From Gloeopeniophorella convolvens (Eukaryota > Basidiomycota > Agaricomycetes > Russulales), in contig WTXD01000036.1 in assembly GCA_022496205.1 (NCBI GenBank), positions 1 through 64,000 on the forward strand: a stretch of 64,000 bases of DNA, given 5' to 3'. Made by a program: the position numbers and the translations under genes. Of the stretch, positions 22,931 to 33,569 are shown piece after piece (position 1 is the first letter of the stretch; every line of letters begins with the position of its first letter). The notes beneath the pieces were generated by a model, which worked only from the letters and a program-made list of their open reading frames with translations, searched no databases and had not been told where the DNA came from.

Positions 22931-23775
22931 ACGAAGTCGAACAAAAATGTATCATTCACATCTCCATGGATCTATGGGCGGAAAGCATACCGATCTACTA
23001 TCAAAAGTATTCAAAGCCGTTAGGACGACGCTGTCAAGGGGAAGATGATCGTTGTATCACATGTTGTAGTTTCTGTAGCTATCGTAGTATACCTACCGCT
23101 TTGTTCCAACTTGCAGGATTCACTGAATACATCCGCCTTTCATTCCATCACGCGGCCTACGATTCGGGGAGCGTTCCTGGTAAATTTCCTCGCTTTGTTT
23201 CAGCCTGTTTCAGCGTGGTGTGCAGTTGGGGAAACATTGCACTCCAAGGAGGGGTCCGGGCCTTCGGCCGGTTCGTGCCGATCACCGAGCCGACGTCTTC
23301 GATTCCCAGCGTTCCCTCTGTGGCGAACCACGGCGCTTTTTCCTCAGTTTTTTGGCAACCACGCTCCTTCGCCTCGTGTCCGTCCTCCAATTCGTCTCCT
23401 CGCTCTTTCATGCTGTAGCGCTCTGCCTTTGCCTTTGATGCTGGCACAACTCGATTTCCAAAGGCCGGTCCTTCTGGATGGTCATGCAACACGCGGGGCT
23501 GTTGTTTTCCTTTCAGCTCGCGCTTCGTAGAGTGGGTGTGGCCTTTCATGCCGTCGAATCTTGTGGATGTGTCCCGGATGTTTGTGGCTCTTCAGCGCGC
23601 ATTGTTCAGCATTGTCCTTTCAATATTGATATCGCGCTACCCCCGAGAATATCACTGGCCACAGAGCACTTCCTTCTGGGTGGATAAAAGGCAGTTTGTG
23701 GGGACACCAATGTTGAGTACCGTCTCGGAACTAACACTCGCGTCTGACTACTCGTCGCTCCCCGATATTTTCATC
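22931..23775. other. Intergenic stretch after URA2
   Basis: Contains the URA2 3' end and the promoter of the next gene, including a TATA-like ATAAAAG at 23,684-23,690. Open frames in this stretch show no recognisable motif. Confidence 0.5.
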
Positions 23776-24324
23776 ATGTCTCTCGCCGCTTCCGACAGAC
23801 ACATCGGCCTTGCCGCGTTCGCCGTCCCCAACCTTCCTCCCCAGTGGTCGATCGTCCTCTCTCCCAACGTCATCTTCCGACGTGACGTCTGGTGCGGCAG
23901 CCTCTCCGAGACTGTCAATGGCCGCGGCATCCGCTGGGAAAATTGCGGCGGCTCCTTGACCGCCGCAAACACTATGGGGCTTCTCCAGGGTATCATCCGC
24001 GTCGGGAGGACCGCTTTGCCCTTGAACCACATCCAGACCTTAATTTCGAAGACCAGCTCCTCATCCGAGGTTGCTCAGTACCGTGTGCACCCCTCTGACG
24101 GCGCTATTGTGGGCACGGAGAAATTCATCATCTCCGCCCTTCTGGCCCTCAAGGACGTAAACGGGATCGTCATCTCTCATTCGGATGCCTCGATCTTGGT
24201 TCAGGCCGTCCGCAGCCGCCTCACCCAGCTCCAGCAAATGTCGCGCACAACTGCCAACGGGAACTATCCTATCGTCGACTTGGAGAACTCCAAAACGTCG
24301 TACGACCATGCGATGTATCTATAG
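23776..24324 (+). CDS. Unknown ~180-aa protein, cluster member 1 (182 aa)
   Basis: Single-exon frame from an ATG in CATCATGTC, 92 bp after a TATA-like ATAAAAG. It starts MSLAASDRHIGLAAF and keeps the layout shared with the next two genes: H-[IF]-G near the start, a Trp and a [LI][VI][LI]S segment, a Gly/Trp stretch (RDVWCGSL, GIRWENCGG), LLQGIIRVG, then a mostly helical C-terminal half (FIISALLALKDVNG). A copy of its middle part recurs at 34,005-34,165. This may be one of the small fungal domain-of-unknown-function families; I cannot name it with confidence. Confidence 0.65.
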   Translation: MSLAASDRHIGLAAFAVPNLPPQWSIVLSPNVIFRRDVWCGSLSETVNGRGIRWENCGGSLTAANTMGLLQGIIRVGRTALPLNHIQTLISKTSSSSEVAQYRVHPSDGAIVGTEKFIISALLALKDVNGIVISHSDASILVQAVRSRLTQLQQMSRTTANGNYPIVDLENSKTSYDHAMYL

Positions 24325-25222
24325 GTCCTCGTAAGCACTCTTCCTACCGCGCATAATCTTCCCGGTAGCTCATCGTCCTATCCAGATTGGACCGCAGTGC
24401 TCCCACAGACGTCGCCCTCTTCTCCGCTTGCGATGATACCCTTTAATGCGCCAGTGGATGTGCATAGATACAAACATGATAGTCTGTTCGAATTAAATAT
24501 AGCCTCTGTGAAGCGTACCCTGTACGTCTAGCTGTGAGTTACTGTCCACCGACTCGTTGGTGTGGCTCTGAGTAGACCGTGATGACATGAACGTATTTCG
24601 TAATTACTGCTTTGACGAGTTTGGTCAGTGTATGGCCTTGTTTGGAACTTGCTTGTGCGGCCCAGTCCTGCGCGACGCCGGCCACAACTCAAAGGTTCCA
24701 TTATTCTTTTTCCACCTTGAGGCTCGCTTCCACCTTCCGCGGACGGCGATACACGACGCCCTACCACGATGTACTCAGATTTGTGTGCCTTACGGCTACT
24801 TCAACCTGTCTCAACGTGATATGATCCATGGATTGGCCTCTGGTTGGAGACTGACACCATTTGGTACACACTGAGACAGACCTCCGGATATGCTATCACC
24901 GAGCCCCATAGTCACAAGGAAGCCTTTCCGGTAGAGGTGTGTTCAGTATACTTGCGAGAATATTTTCATTCGGCTCACGCAACCACCGATTCCTCAAGCG
25001 TGGGTGGCTGAGATCAGTGCCTTGGCCCTCTTGTGTCGTGAAGGCACTATCACCAAGCGTCCTGGATCTACTTGTGGCATGTCCACACTCCTGGCACCGG
25101 CAACCCCCGTTGGGGAGGAGCATATAATGGCGCAAGTTCCCCAGCTCTACCTTCTTCCAATCTCTCCTCGCCCTCTCGCCATCTCTAGACCAAGACCCCT
25201 CGTCTCGCCAGGTAGCACCATC
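24325..25222. other. Intergenic stretch between cluster members 1 and 2
   Basis: No coding exon supported. A TATA-like TATAAT lies at 25,123-25,128, about 95 bp before the ATG of the next gene. Confidence 0.45.
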
Positions 25223-25759
25223 ATGAACGCCGAATCTTCCCCTGTCCGCCCGTGGTCTGCATGCCACATTGGCGTCGCGATCTATCACAACCGGCGTCAG
25301 AAATGGTCACCGGCTGCGCTCATCATCTCGGACCACCAACGCTTCGAAGGTCGTGCCCTTTGCGCCTCAGCAACTATTGGTCCCAATGGATGGGACTACT
25401 CTTGGACGGACGCGGTCCCATCAAATCTGCACGACCAACCCACGTCCCTTGTCGGTATCGTTCACGTTGCGACCGCACCAATGCACGCCCACGAGCTACG
25501 CTTGAAGGTTGACGAGCACAACTCAACGCTTGACCTCGGCGCTTGCTTCTCGGATGCCCTTTACGACAAGGGGGAGGCCTTTGTCCTGCTCACGCTGAGG
25601 CGCCTTTACGGCTGGAACGTTGTCGATTTGCCGATCGCGAAGCTGTTGTCGGCCCATTTCTTCGCGGACGCTCAAGCTCGTCTTGCCTCCGCGGCGAAAT
25701 CCTGCAGGCTGAGGACCGCGATTACACCGCGGATTCCACCCTTGGTGATTGCTCTGTGA
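25223..25759 (+). CDS. Unknown ~180-aa protein, cluster member 2 (178 aa)
   Basis: Single-exon frame. The start at 25,223 (ATCATGAAC) was preferred over upstream codons because a TATA box stands 95 bp before it, as with the neighbours, and because the shared N-terminal motif then falls at the same place: HIGVAIYHNRRQKW, followed by ALIIS, GWDYSW and SLVGIVHV. The second half (YDKGEAFVLLTLRRL, NVVDLPIAKLL) is predicted helical. No signal peptide or membrane helix. Likely an old tandem paralogue of the genes at 23,776 and 26,522; function unknown. Confidence 0.62.
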   Translation: MNAESSPVRPWSACHIGVAIYHNRRQKWSPAALIISDHQRFEGRALCASATIGPNGWDYSWTDAVPSNLHDQPTSLVGIVHVATAPMHAHELRLKVDEHNSTLDLGACFSDALYDKGEAFVLLTLRRLYGWNVVDLPIAKLLSAHFFADAQARLASAAKSCRLRTAITPRIPPLVIAL

Positions 25760-26521
25760 GAGTGCCTAGGTTTTAAATAACCCAGGTTAGTTACATCGCA
25801 CTCAGGACATGATCGCCGACTTATCCCTCGCTGCCAGTTCTTATTTATCGAGGGGCTGGATCCTTTCCGAACTGCATTAGATGCCGTGTAATAGCACACC
25901 ACACACTCTTTTATTGTTGACTGTTTAATTGTATCGATACTACTATCAACCAATGGGCCCTTCAAAAATGAACAAAATGTGGACCTGAGTTCGACGAAGT
26001 GGTTCGAACGGCGAGCCGCGAGGGCCATTTTCTCTGACGCCAGAAACGCGAAGTCGCGTGATTCAACTGGCGTTATGTAAAGATTTCCCCGACTCCGACC
26101 CGCGGCAGGACACTCATCCCCATCTTGAACTTGTACCCACTTTCAATCAAGCCCACACATTCGGAGCGCTCGAAATCCGGTCTTTGTCCACGACACCTGA
26201 ACACTGTTGGTCCACTTCTCATTCAGAAAGCGCTTTGTGTCTGTGCTGCCGAGGATGTACCCTCGGAACCCGGCTGGCTTTAGTTTCAATTGGAGCGGGC
26301 CACGGCACCACATTGAACTCGAGGCGACACAGAAGCTGCCACGTTTGTGTCAATCACTTTCAGCGACACACCTGCAGTTGTGAACTGTGCCCGCCACCTT
26401 AGTGTGCGCCAACCACGCCAACGCCCTAAGGTACTTAAAGGGCTGGAAACTTCAGGTCTAGTCACCGCTCGCCTCTCACCTGCGTTCTCCACCACCGGAC
26501 ACCAACTAAACACCGATAATC
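25760..26521. other. Intergenic stretch between cluster members 2 and 3
   Basis: Nothing coding was supported. A TATA-like ACTTAAAG lies at 26,433-26,440, 82 bp before the next ATG. Confidence 0.45.
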
Positions 26522-27097
26522 ATGCCTAGTGCACCATCTACCCAAACCAACAGCCTCACTGTCCATTTTGGGGTCGCATTCTACGAAACACATGACCAGC
26601 CCTTGTTCTGGGTCCTGGTGCTCTCGGAGGACGCCTCGTTCGGAGGCTCACTTCACTACCACGCTCTAGTGCGTTCGGAAAACGGATGGCGAGCAAGGTC
26701 GAGCATTCAGACAGCCGCAATGATCGACGAGGGCAGGCTCCTCGGCATCGCCTACGTCGGCGCCTGTCAAGACGGCACCCCCATCGCGCAACTCCACAAC
26801 GAGGTCTTCCAGAGCAACCCGCTGGTCCGGAGAGCCGAGATTGTCGAGAAGCTGGCAAATGGCCAATACGTCCTCTGTTTGCTTCTCGCTATGGCACAAA
26901 AGGGACGCATCGTCCTTCGTTCGAAGCCGTTCCCTATACTGTTGTTTGACTTCCAGAGAGTTGCGGGCCTGCTCGGAGGTGGCACACCCACCCAGTACGG
27001 CCAGGTGTCTGGCAGCAGAGCACGAGTATTACGAGAGTTCCGCATCATGGACGTTTGGTCCCTGGCATCACGATCTTCACGTTCCTCGGAGGCTTAG
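26522..27097 (+). CDS. Unknown ~180-aa protein, cluster member 3 (191 aa)
   Basis: Single-exon frame starting MPSAPSTQTNSLTVHFG, then the family pattern HFGVAFYE, FWVLVLSED, GGSLHYHAL, NGWRARSS, LLGIAYVG, and a helical C-terminal half (EIVEKLANGQYVLCLLLAMA). A Ser/Arg-rich tail follows. Same order, size, strand and promoter spacing as the two preceding genes, so a small tandem family is inferred. No known domain recognised. Confidence 0.65.
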   Translation: MPSAPSTQTNSLTVHFGVAFYETHDQPLFWVLVLSEDASFGGSLHYHALVRSENGWRARSSIQTAAMIDEGRLLGIAYVGACQDGTPIAQLHNEVFQSNPLVRRAEIVEKLANGQYVLCLLLAMAQKGRIVLRSKPFPILLFDFQRVAGLLGGGTPTQYGQVSGSRARVLREFRIMDVWSLASRSSRSSEA

Positions 27098-27426
27098 CTT
27101 CCATGGCTATGAGGTTACTCGGCACCACGATCTTCTCCATTATATCCCTGAAAATGTATATAGCTAGACTATCTATTCCTCGTTGGCACATCTACTTCCC
27201 ATTCCCGCAATCATGGTTGTTGTGATTCGTAAATCTATATGATGCATCCTGGTCTTAGACGTCGTCGTACGCGTCGCGTGATAACGTATCAACGTGCGGT
27301 TTTGCGAACATGAGGCCTGATCACCCCTACAATCATTTATCATTAAGACTCGTGCTAGCGAGAAAGATATATACATTCACTGTATCATGAAATTGCGTGA
27401 ACTATCAATGGTAAGATCATGGTGCC
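27098..27426. other. Short intergenic stretch, left edge of a segmental duplication
   Basis: From about 27,355 on (AAAGATATATACAT ... GAACTATCAATGGTAAG) the sequence is alignable with 34,165-34,230, marking the 3' flank of the duplicated F-box unit. Confidence 0.6.
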
Positions 27427-29555
27427 CTAGTCACTAATGTAATAAGTGTCATTGTTCGCCTCATCCTGATCCTCTTCGTCTTCCGATGGACCGTTCTCGG
27501 CCCCATCCCAGTCCAGGGTGGTAACGAGCTTTCTGAGCCCTTCTACACAGTCGAGGGGGATTGAGCAGCAAGAAATCTCGAGCTCCTTGATCGGAGCTCC
27601 CCAGCTCTCCCGAAGCACGATCAGATCAGTGGCTAGATCAATGAAGCGTTTAGAACCTGCATCGCTGACGATTTCCATGAAATCGAGATCATTGAAGTGG
27701 AGGGACGTCAACTGAGGGAGGAGGAATCGTGGTTCTTCCACACGAGCAGTGTCGTGGCCTCCTTGTGATGATGTGGAAGGACCAGCCTGGTTCACCATGT
27801 CACCACGCATCACGTGCATGGCTGCATAGCTGACTGGACTTGTCGCGTCCAAGCGGGCGGGCTCGGAGGACATCATCGCTTGAAAGAGTAAATCAACATG
27901 CTGTTCGCCCACTTCCAGCGCCCTGAGTTGCGCGCATCGCCCCAGGAGGTGCACCCACTGTTTGGGATTGAAACCGAGGGAAGGGGGATATATTTTCAGG
28001 AAGCTGAGGTCCGCCATGGGGAGCGTCATGCACACCTTCTGCGTGAGGCTGTAAATCCAATCTCTTCGGCTCATAGACGTTCGATCGTCGAACTTCAGCT
28101 CCAGAGTGATGTCGTCAGCCAGAGGAGAATTGTACATTTGACTTGAGACAAGTAAAGTGTGCGACGATGCACGTATAGTTGGTGGGTGATATGAATGACC
28201 GAGGTCGAGATAAAGTCTCCGGAACGTCAAGTCAATCCTGCTGAAGCGCGAGAAAGCGATAGGAATAATCGCGGGCCACTGCGCAACTTCAGCTGGGTCT
28301 TCGGCGACTAAGTGCAAGTATAGTTTAGTAATAATGGGCATCTCTAGTACGTTAACCAGGTACGCAATGCAGGAGCTTGACCCAGCAAGGTACAGGGAAT
28401 GGAGACGTGGGAATTCAATGGTGCGCATCTGAGTAATATGGGGGAGTGGCGGGTGCAGACAACCACCAAGGCTAAGTAGCTCCAAAGCCTGGCCACTCTC
28501 GGACAATAACTTGATGAGTTGATCCAGGCTGCCTGATGCGACAGGAGAACGATAGTCCACATAAGCGGTGACTTCAAGGTGGGTCAGAGTGAGCTTTGGA
28601 AAATGGATCCACGGAACACGATAGAGGTAGAGGTGAATCCTTCGCAGCCTCGGTGCATGTCCATCGAATAACTTGGGCCTGTTGCGTGCTAGTGACCCAC
28701 CGAATGCCGGAAATAACGAGTACACTGACTCTGCATTCAAAGTGAGTTCTTCGAGAAATGGAGCTTTTGAGCAAAGAAGCCCATCCAATTGTGGCCCATC
28801 AAATTGCGGGTTGTTCTCCTTACTCTGAAAGGTTAATGCACGAATGCGGGAGAGGTGCTGGGACACAGTGGAGATGATTTCATTGGACCGTTGGGAGCAG
28901 TTGCTATGGGTGATGTCGATCGGCACCTGCTTCGACCGAGCAAGCACCTCGGGTAACCATTTCCAGTTGAGCCAGACTCCTTCAATCTTGCTCCACAGAG
29001 ACGCATCCTCCAATGCGACATGCCGCCACCGCCGGCATACATGCGTCACGGTGACCCAGCGGAGACGCTGCACATACAAGTGCACATAGTACACAAAATC
29101 CTCACTGTCTCGAAGATGACTGTCTCGAAGATGACGAAAGACATGAGACAGGAGTTCAGGAGGGAGGAGTGAGATGGGAACGAGTGCGTTGAGCTGGGTA
29201 CACATCGAGTACAGGCGAGCCCTGAGGTTTTCCGTCTCCTGATGGAGAGCATTATGAGCCTCGGCTCGCGCAATAGGTGAGCGGATAGGGGATCTTGTTG
29301 CCAGAGAGTAGGCCGAGGGGAGTCCGACTTCAAGTTGGGTATCACCGGGGAGCAATATGGCCCTGTGGATGAGGCTCAGCTCCTAAAGTCACTTTGGCAC
29401 ACGAGATGGATAGACTTACCCCCTCATGGGAGGATTTATCAGTGGCATGCGCCTTGGCTCGAGAGGTAGAGGCATATGGACACCGGATTTTTCGTGACGG
29501 AGTCAGACGGCAATGGACAGGCTGCGGTTATTCTGGCCGGGCCGCCGCGGCACAG
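27355..29555. repeat. Segmental duplication, copy A (F-box unit)
   Basis: Copy A matches 34,165-36,482 across the 3' flank, the whole F-box gene and about 170 bp of upstream DNA, up to GGCCGGGCCGCCGCGGCACAG. Confidence 0.8.
27427..29382 (-). CDS. F-box/LRR-like protein, paralogue 1
   Basis: Main exon of 651 codons plus stop, entered from an intron ending TTTAG at 29,383-29,384. A matching donor (GTAAGT) lies at 29,419-29,414, but no in-frame ATG was found in the short first exon, so the start is unresolved. An N-terminal helix with Arg/Glu heptads precedes an F-box (PISLLPPELLSHVFRHLRD; CRRWRHVALEDASLW). A long array of irregular leucine-rich segments (LRRIHLYLYRVPW, LEELTLNAE, LELLSLGGC) follows, then an acidic tail (DEEDQDEANNDT). 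F-box proteins dock substrates to SCF ubiquitin ligases through Skp1; the substrate is unknown. A paralogue with the same layout lies at 34,407-36,310. Confidence 0.82.
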   Translation of the reverse strand, partial: ELSLIHRAILLPGDTQLEVGLPSAYSLATRSPIRSPIARAEAHNALHQETENLRARLYSMCTQLNALVPISLLPPELLSHVFRHLRDSHLRDSEDFVYYVHLYVQRLRWVTVTHVCRRWRHVALEDASLWSKIEGVWLNWKWLPEVLARSKQVPIDITHSNCSQRSNEIISTVSQHLSRIRALTFQSKENNPQFDGPQLDGLLCSKAPFLEELTLNAESVYSLFPAFGGSLARNRPKLFDGHAPRLRRIHLYLYRVPWIHFPKLTLTHLEVTAYVDYRSPVASGSLDQLIKLLSESGQALELLSLGGCLHPPLPHITQMRTIEFPRLHSLYLAGSSSCIAYLVNVLEMPIITKLYLHLVAEDPAEVAQWPAIIPIAFSRFSRIDLTFRRLYLDLGHSYHPPTIRASSHTLLVSSQMYNSPLADDITLELKFDDRTSMSRRDWIYSLTQKVCMTLPMADLSFLKIYPPSLGFNPKQWVHLLGRCAQLRALEVGEQHVDLLFQAMMSSEPARLDATSPVSYAAMHVMRGDMVNQAGPSTSSQGGHDTARVEEPRFLLPQLTSLHFNDLDFMEIVSDAGSKRFIDLATDLIVLRESWGAPIKELEISCCSIPLDCVEGLRKLVTTLDWDGAENGPSEDEEDQDEANNDTYYISD

Positions 29556-31837
29556 ACGTTGCAATTGCATTGCAACCTATTGCAACGTTGTTTCTCTCTC
29601 CCTGCCAGGTGCCAGGTCCCTCAGAGTCGTCGCTGCGTCCAGTTTTTGTATTTCAACATTTCTCTCTCTCTGCTAGGGTCCTTGTCTTTGCGTCAACAAA
29701 CTATTTCATACATCTGTCGACTCATGAGTGGCAGTGGTGCTTCAAGCTCGGCCGGCGGCACAGAGTCATCATAGGGGCCAGCGCTCCCAGGCTCCTCACA
29801 ACAAACTGCTGCGACGTCCGACTCGCAGTGGCCTCAGGCCGGCGAAGAACCATCCATTCGTGCCCGCCCCACCGAGCTCTTCCAAGTTTGCGAGCGACTC
29901 GCTTACACCACTCGAGCGCTCTTCTTATCACAACCTCTTTGACTCGGACCCGTGCGCGTGTGGTTGAGAGCCGCAGCATATGCAGCACGCACTCCCCGCC
30001 TCGACAGTCACCGCAACCGGACTGACATGCAAAGTTTATTTCAGCTCCGACCTCTGCCTCATCTCTGTGCGTGGCCTGCTTCACCTGTTGGACGAGCTCC
30101 AGCATAGAGCGTTAGAATGGGCAAGGAATTGTCACGGGTACGCCATGCATTGCTGCCCTCGGCACGTTATTCACGCTGACGCGCGGCAGACAGTCTCGAA
30201 CCACCTCTCGACGTAGGCCGCTGCTATTCTACTGCCCCGCTTAGGCATGCATCAACACCCCACGCTCCATATGCCCGGCGCGTCCTCCATTGTACTTACC
30301 GGACTCGTCATGACATCCGCACTACCGGAGCGCCATGCGCGCCGGTGGAGCCAGCCCGCCACTTGGTCTCTCCTGTCCGATGATAACCTCTATCCTCAAG
30401 TCTCAGGTCACCATCAGCCACGACGCGGCCGGCTCGTCATAGTAGACAATCGGATTTGCAAGCGTTTTCCCGGGTCAAAGGTGGTGTCATCTGTTTTACC
30501 AAGATTTGCCATGCTGAGGCCTAAATTTCGAACCCGAAGCCAACAGTCGCCTACTCGCAGTATATGCCGAGCTACATGACACATCGTACAACCCGCAACT
30601 CCACTCTGCCGTCGTTCTAGAGTCAGAAATGTTGTTACCAATTTGATCTGCAGTCGGTGCCAGTACATGCACTAGTGGAAGCACCTGGTCTATGACCCTT
30701 GCACTTCGAATGGAGACGAGCGTGGTGATTCCATACCCTCCCGCACCACGACGTGCGGCGACTTTCCTCGTCCAGAGACGTGGGCCCCATCAAGCCGGCA
30801 TCGCCTCTGCGTGACTTCGTTAACAGATACAAGAATGCACCTCCCCGGCCATCAGTGGTCCCTTCAACCGCTACTAAACGACATGTATAATTTCGCGACA
30901 CCGTCCTTGACCTCTCTCGTGTGCTCACATCATCATTTAGCCAGCTGACAACGCGAGCGGCGCACCCAGCGCTGCGCCGATGCAAGATGATCATGAACAC
31001 CCGAGCGGTTTCGTACGTACCATTGAACCGTCTCCCCCACCGAGCTGTGCGGCTACACCCCGAGGTCGAAGGGATGCATCCGTAAATATCCACACGCTGC
31101 CACATCACCTCTAGGAATTTTGAGTATATGGTATGTGTGAACTGTTGGACGTAGATATGCAAGAACACTAGGTTGTCGCAGTGACCGTGCGTTTCTCTAT
31201 TAGAGTCCGTCCATCGCGCTCACAGATCTGACACGGGGGCAGGAACAGGGTTCCGCCCGGGATCGTTGATGAACAGCAGCTCAGGATCCCGGTGTACGCC
31301 CTCCCTCTGCATGAATGGGGTCAGTGACGGCAGCGGCTGTGATGTGTGGTTCAATGTAGATTTTGTATGACAACGCATCGCTGTATCTTGTGCGACAATG
31401 CTATCTGATTTATCTACTAGTACCTATATCAGCAGTGAGCACTGAGAGCTCCAAACTGAGGCCATCACAGCACTGAGGACAGGTGTGAGCACTGAACTTG
31501 GCATAAACCGCCGCTGGGCCGCCTCTCAAGTTACATAGGTGCGCGTTAGGTGAGGTTTGCGTCTGTTTTGCCATTGAATAGTCCTCGTTGCACGTCAAAA
31601 TTACGGGTCGGGTCTGGCTCGTTGGTTCCTACAATGGCTTATTACACTTGTTAGGTTGAAGCGGGACATCGATGCATTGCTGCGGGGAAAGATGCTCATG
31701 ATTTGAGACCATTTCCGTTAGCAGAGAAAAACAAAGTTGGACCACTGGTGTGAACGACAGCGCGAAGTGATTTGCGACGACAATATTGGATACCCAGGCC
31801 ACATGCATAAACGGATCCTCTCCGAGACCTGAGTCCC
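29383..31837. other. Gene-poor stretch with a hairpin and a dispersed repeat
   Basis: Immediately upstream of the F-box gene is a 10-bp inverted repeat (ACGTTGCAAT / ATTGCAACGT, about 29,557-29,590). About 29,880-30,115 is a diverged copy of sequence at 33,010-33,240; on the minus strand both could read as a Cys/Gly-rich peptide (ACQ..CGD.RGGE). Other open frames show no family motif. Confidence 0.5.
29880..30115. repeat. Dispersed repeat, copy 1
   Basis: Matches 33,010-33,240 over ~230 bp: shared blocks are GACTCGGAC, GCAGCA.ATGCAGC, GGTCACCGCAA.(C/T)GG.CTGACATGCAA and CACCTG(T/C)TGGA. No terminal repeats or target duplication were found, so the element class is unknown. Confidence 0.6.
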
Positions 31838-32605
31838 TCATTGCTGTTCCTGTTCCTCCGATGAAGCGGGAGAATCGCTGCCAGGGGGTGCCAGCTCTAC
31901 CGTGCCTGCGTGAGAAAGGAAACCGGGACTAAACCGAATAACACACCCTTGAACACACCTTTGCCACTCGCGTTAGTATCCGTCCCCTCGGGGATCTTCG
32001 GAGGACCATGAAGACGAAGGTAGTCGTCGTCGTAGTTAATAATATCGTAATACCACATCGGGGTGCCAGACATGCCGAGCTCTTTGCGAATAATGTTGAG
32101 GACATCATCTTCATCCGCTTGGGCCATCTGTTGCAACTCGTAATTCGTATACAACGCGAGCACCATCTCGTGCTCGACGGAGTATACCGAACGTAACTCG
32201 AGGGTCCAATCGACCAAATCACTCAGATAATTGACACATTTTTCAAATGCGAAGAATTGCCCATTGATCCTATCAATTTTCCCCTTCGGCCAGAGGTGTT
32301 TTTGGTCCGCGTACGCAATGAGGACGTCGGCGGTGATGGGAATGCCATATTGGAGGAGACGAGGCCGAGGGTTGTGAAAGCGCAGGTGTTCGCGGGAAAG
32401 CTTCTGCACAGGTTGATTCTCTGGCTCCGCACATTTGCTGAGCCATGCCTGAGGACGCAAATCAGACTTTCATGGACAATAGCTACTGGGCCGCAAATTA
32501 TACCTGGTGGAAACTATGGTACATGTAATCGCGGAAGCAGCTGAACTCAGGATGTTCGCGGATAGCCCCAGGAGAGGGGGGCTCAGAATGAGAGGATTCT
32601 GACAT
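31838..32605 (-). CDS. Unknown 219-aa protein, three exons
   Basis: Exons 32605-32504, 32448-31959 and 31905-31838; introns GTATAA...CTCAG and GTGTGT...CGCAG, all phases fitting. The protein begins MSESSHSEPPSPGAIREHPE, then CFRDYMYHSFHQAWLSKC. The middle (ITADVLIAYADQ, FEKCVNYLSDLVDW, EHEMVLALYTNYELQQM, ILNIIRKELG-like, MWYYDI) is predicted helical, and the tail is acidic and Ser/Pro-rich. No signal peptide. A related frame lies on the plus strand at 59,008-59,550 (shared pattern: cation-rich helix, YD..(V/L)..IWANYN-like, I.....ELG....P.W.(Y/H)DI). The family is unnamed to me. Confidence 0.75.
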
Positions 32606-32792
32606 GGTAGTGGATGCGAACTAGGCGGGGGTAGAGTTGAACCAAGTTAGTTTCGCTCCTGAGCTGGTGTCGTTCGCCACAAATGCCACATTTCAGATAC
32701 TGCGAAATGTCACGCACCTCCACACATCCGGACACATATGCCGCCTCGCGTAGCGCATACATAGCGCGAAGCAATCATACTGGTAGACGAAT

Positions 32793-32862
32793 GCTCAAGC
32801 TTGAGCGCTTGAGTGCTCAAGCTCAAGTTCAACGTTCAAGCTCAAGCTCAAGATCAAGCTCC
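32793..32862. repeat. CTCAAG hexamer tract
   Basis: Runs of CTCAAG and related TTCAAG units, partly in inverted order so that parts can fold back (CTCAAGCTTGAG). Similar CTCA/ACTC-rich sequence continues less regularly toward 33,050. Confidence 0.75.
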
Positions 32863-33009
32863 CAGTCGAGTCCGAAAGCGTCAAGCGTCAACGCCGCCGG
32901 TGCTGGTGAATGCTCGGAATTCAGCCCGAAACCCCCACGAGTGCCGCTCTGCTCTGCTCAGCCTCTAGGTGGGGCCACGCCGTCAATCACTCAAGAGCGT
33001 TCAAGTTCA

Positions 33010-33240
33010 CAAGCGACTCACTCAGAACTCGCTCAGAGCACTCGAGCACTCCTACTCTTGCAACATTTTTTTTTTGACTCGGACGCTGCGCGTGGCTGAG
33101 GGCAGCAGCACATGCAGCGGATACTCTCCGCCGCGACGGTCACCGCAATTGGGCTGACATGCAAGGCCTACCTCAACTTCGGCCTCTGATCTGTCTCTCC
33201 GCGCAGCCTGCCTCACCTGCTGGAGGCGCTCTATAGCACA
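33010..33240. repeat. Dispersed repeat, copy 2
   Basis: Partner of 29,880-30,115. It carries a T10 tract at about 33,065-33,074 that the other copy lacks. Confidence 0.6.
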
Positions 33241-33569
33241 GAGCGTCGGAATGGGCGGGGGATCGTCACAGGTGCGCCCCGCATCACTAGTCTCTGCGCG
33301 CCAAACACGCTGACGCGGCGCGGACAGTCTCGAGCCACCTCGCGACGTAGGTCGCTGCTCCTCCGATGCCCTTCTCGGGCGAATCACGCGCATTTCTTCT
33401 GGCAGGCTTGCCGACCCGTTGACATGGAGGCGCGCTCTCCGCGCGCACGTACCTGCGCTCGCACCTCACGCGCTGGACACTCGGCGCGTCCGGCGTCGTG
33501 TTCGCCATCCGTGCGTCCACCTTCTCCCCTCCGCTGGCACGCGCTGACGCGGCCCGCGCTACGAAGGGT

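Larger units (their letters stand above)
32606..33569. other. Stretch with CTCAAG-rich low-complexity and dispersed repeat
   Basis: About 32,793-32,862 is built from repeated CTCAAG/GTTCAAG hexamers, including the palindrome CTCAAGCTTGAG. About 33,010-33,240 is the second copy of the dispersed repeat. No gene was supported. Confidence 0.55.
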
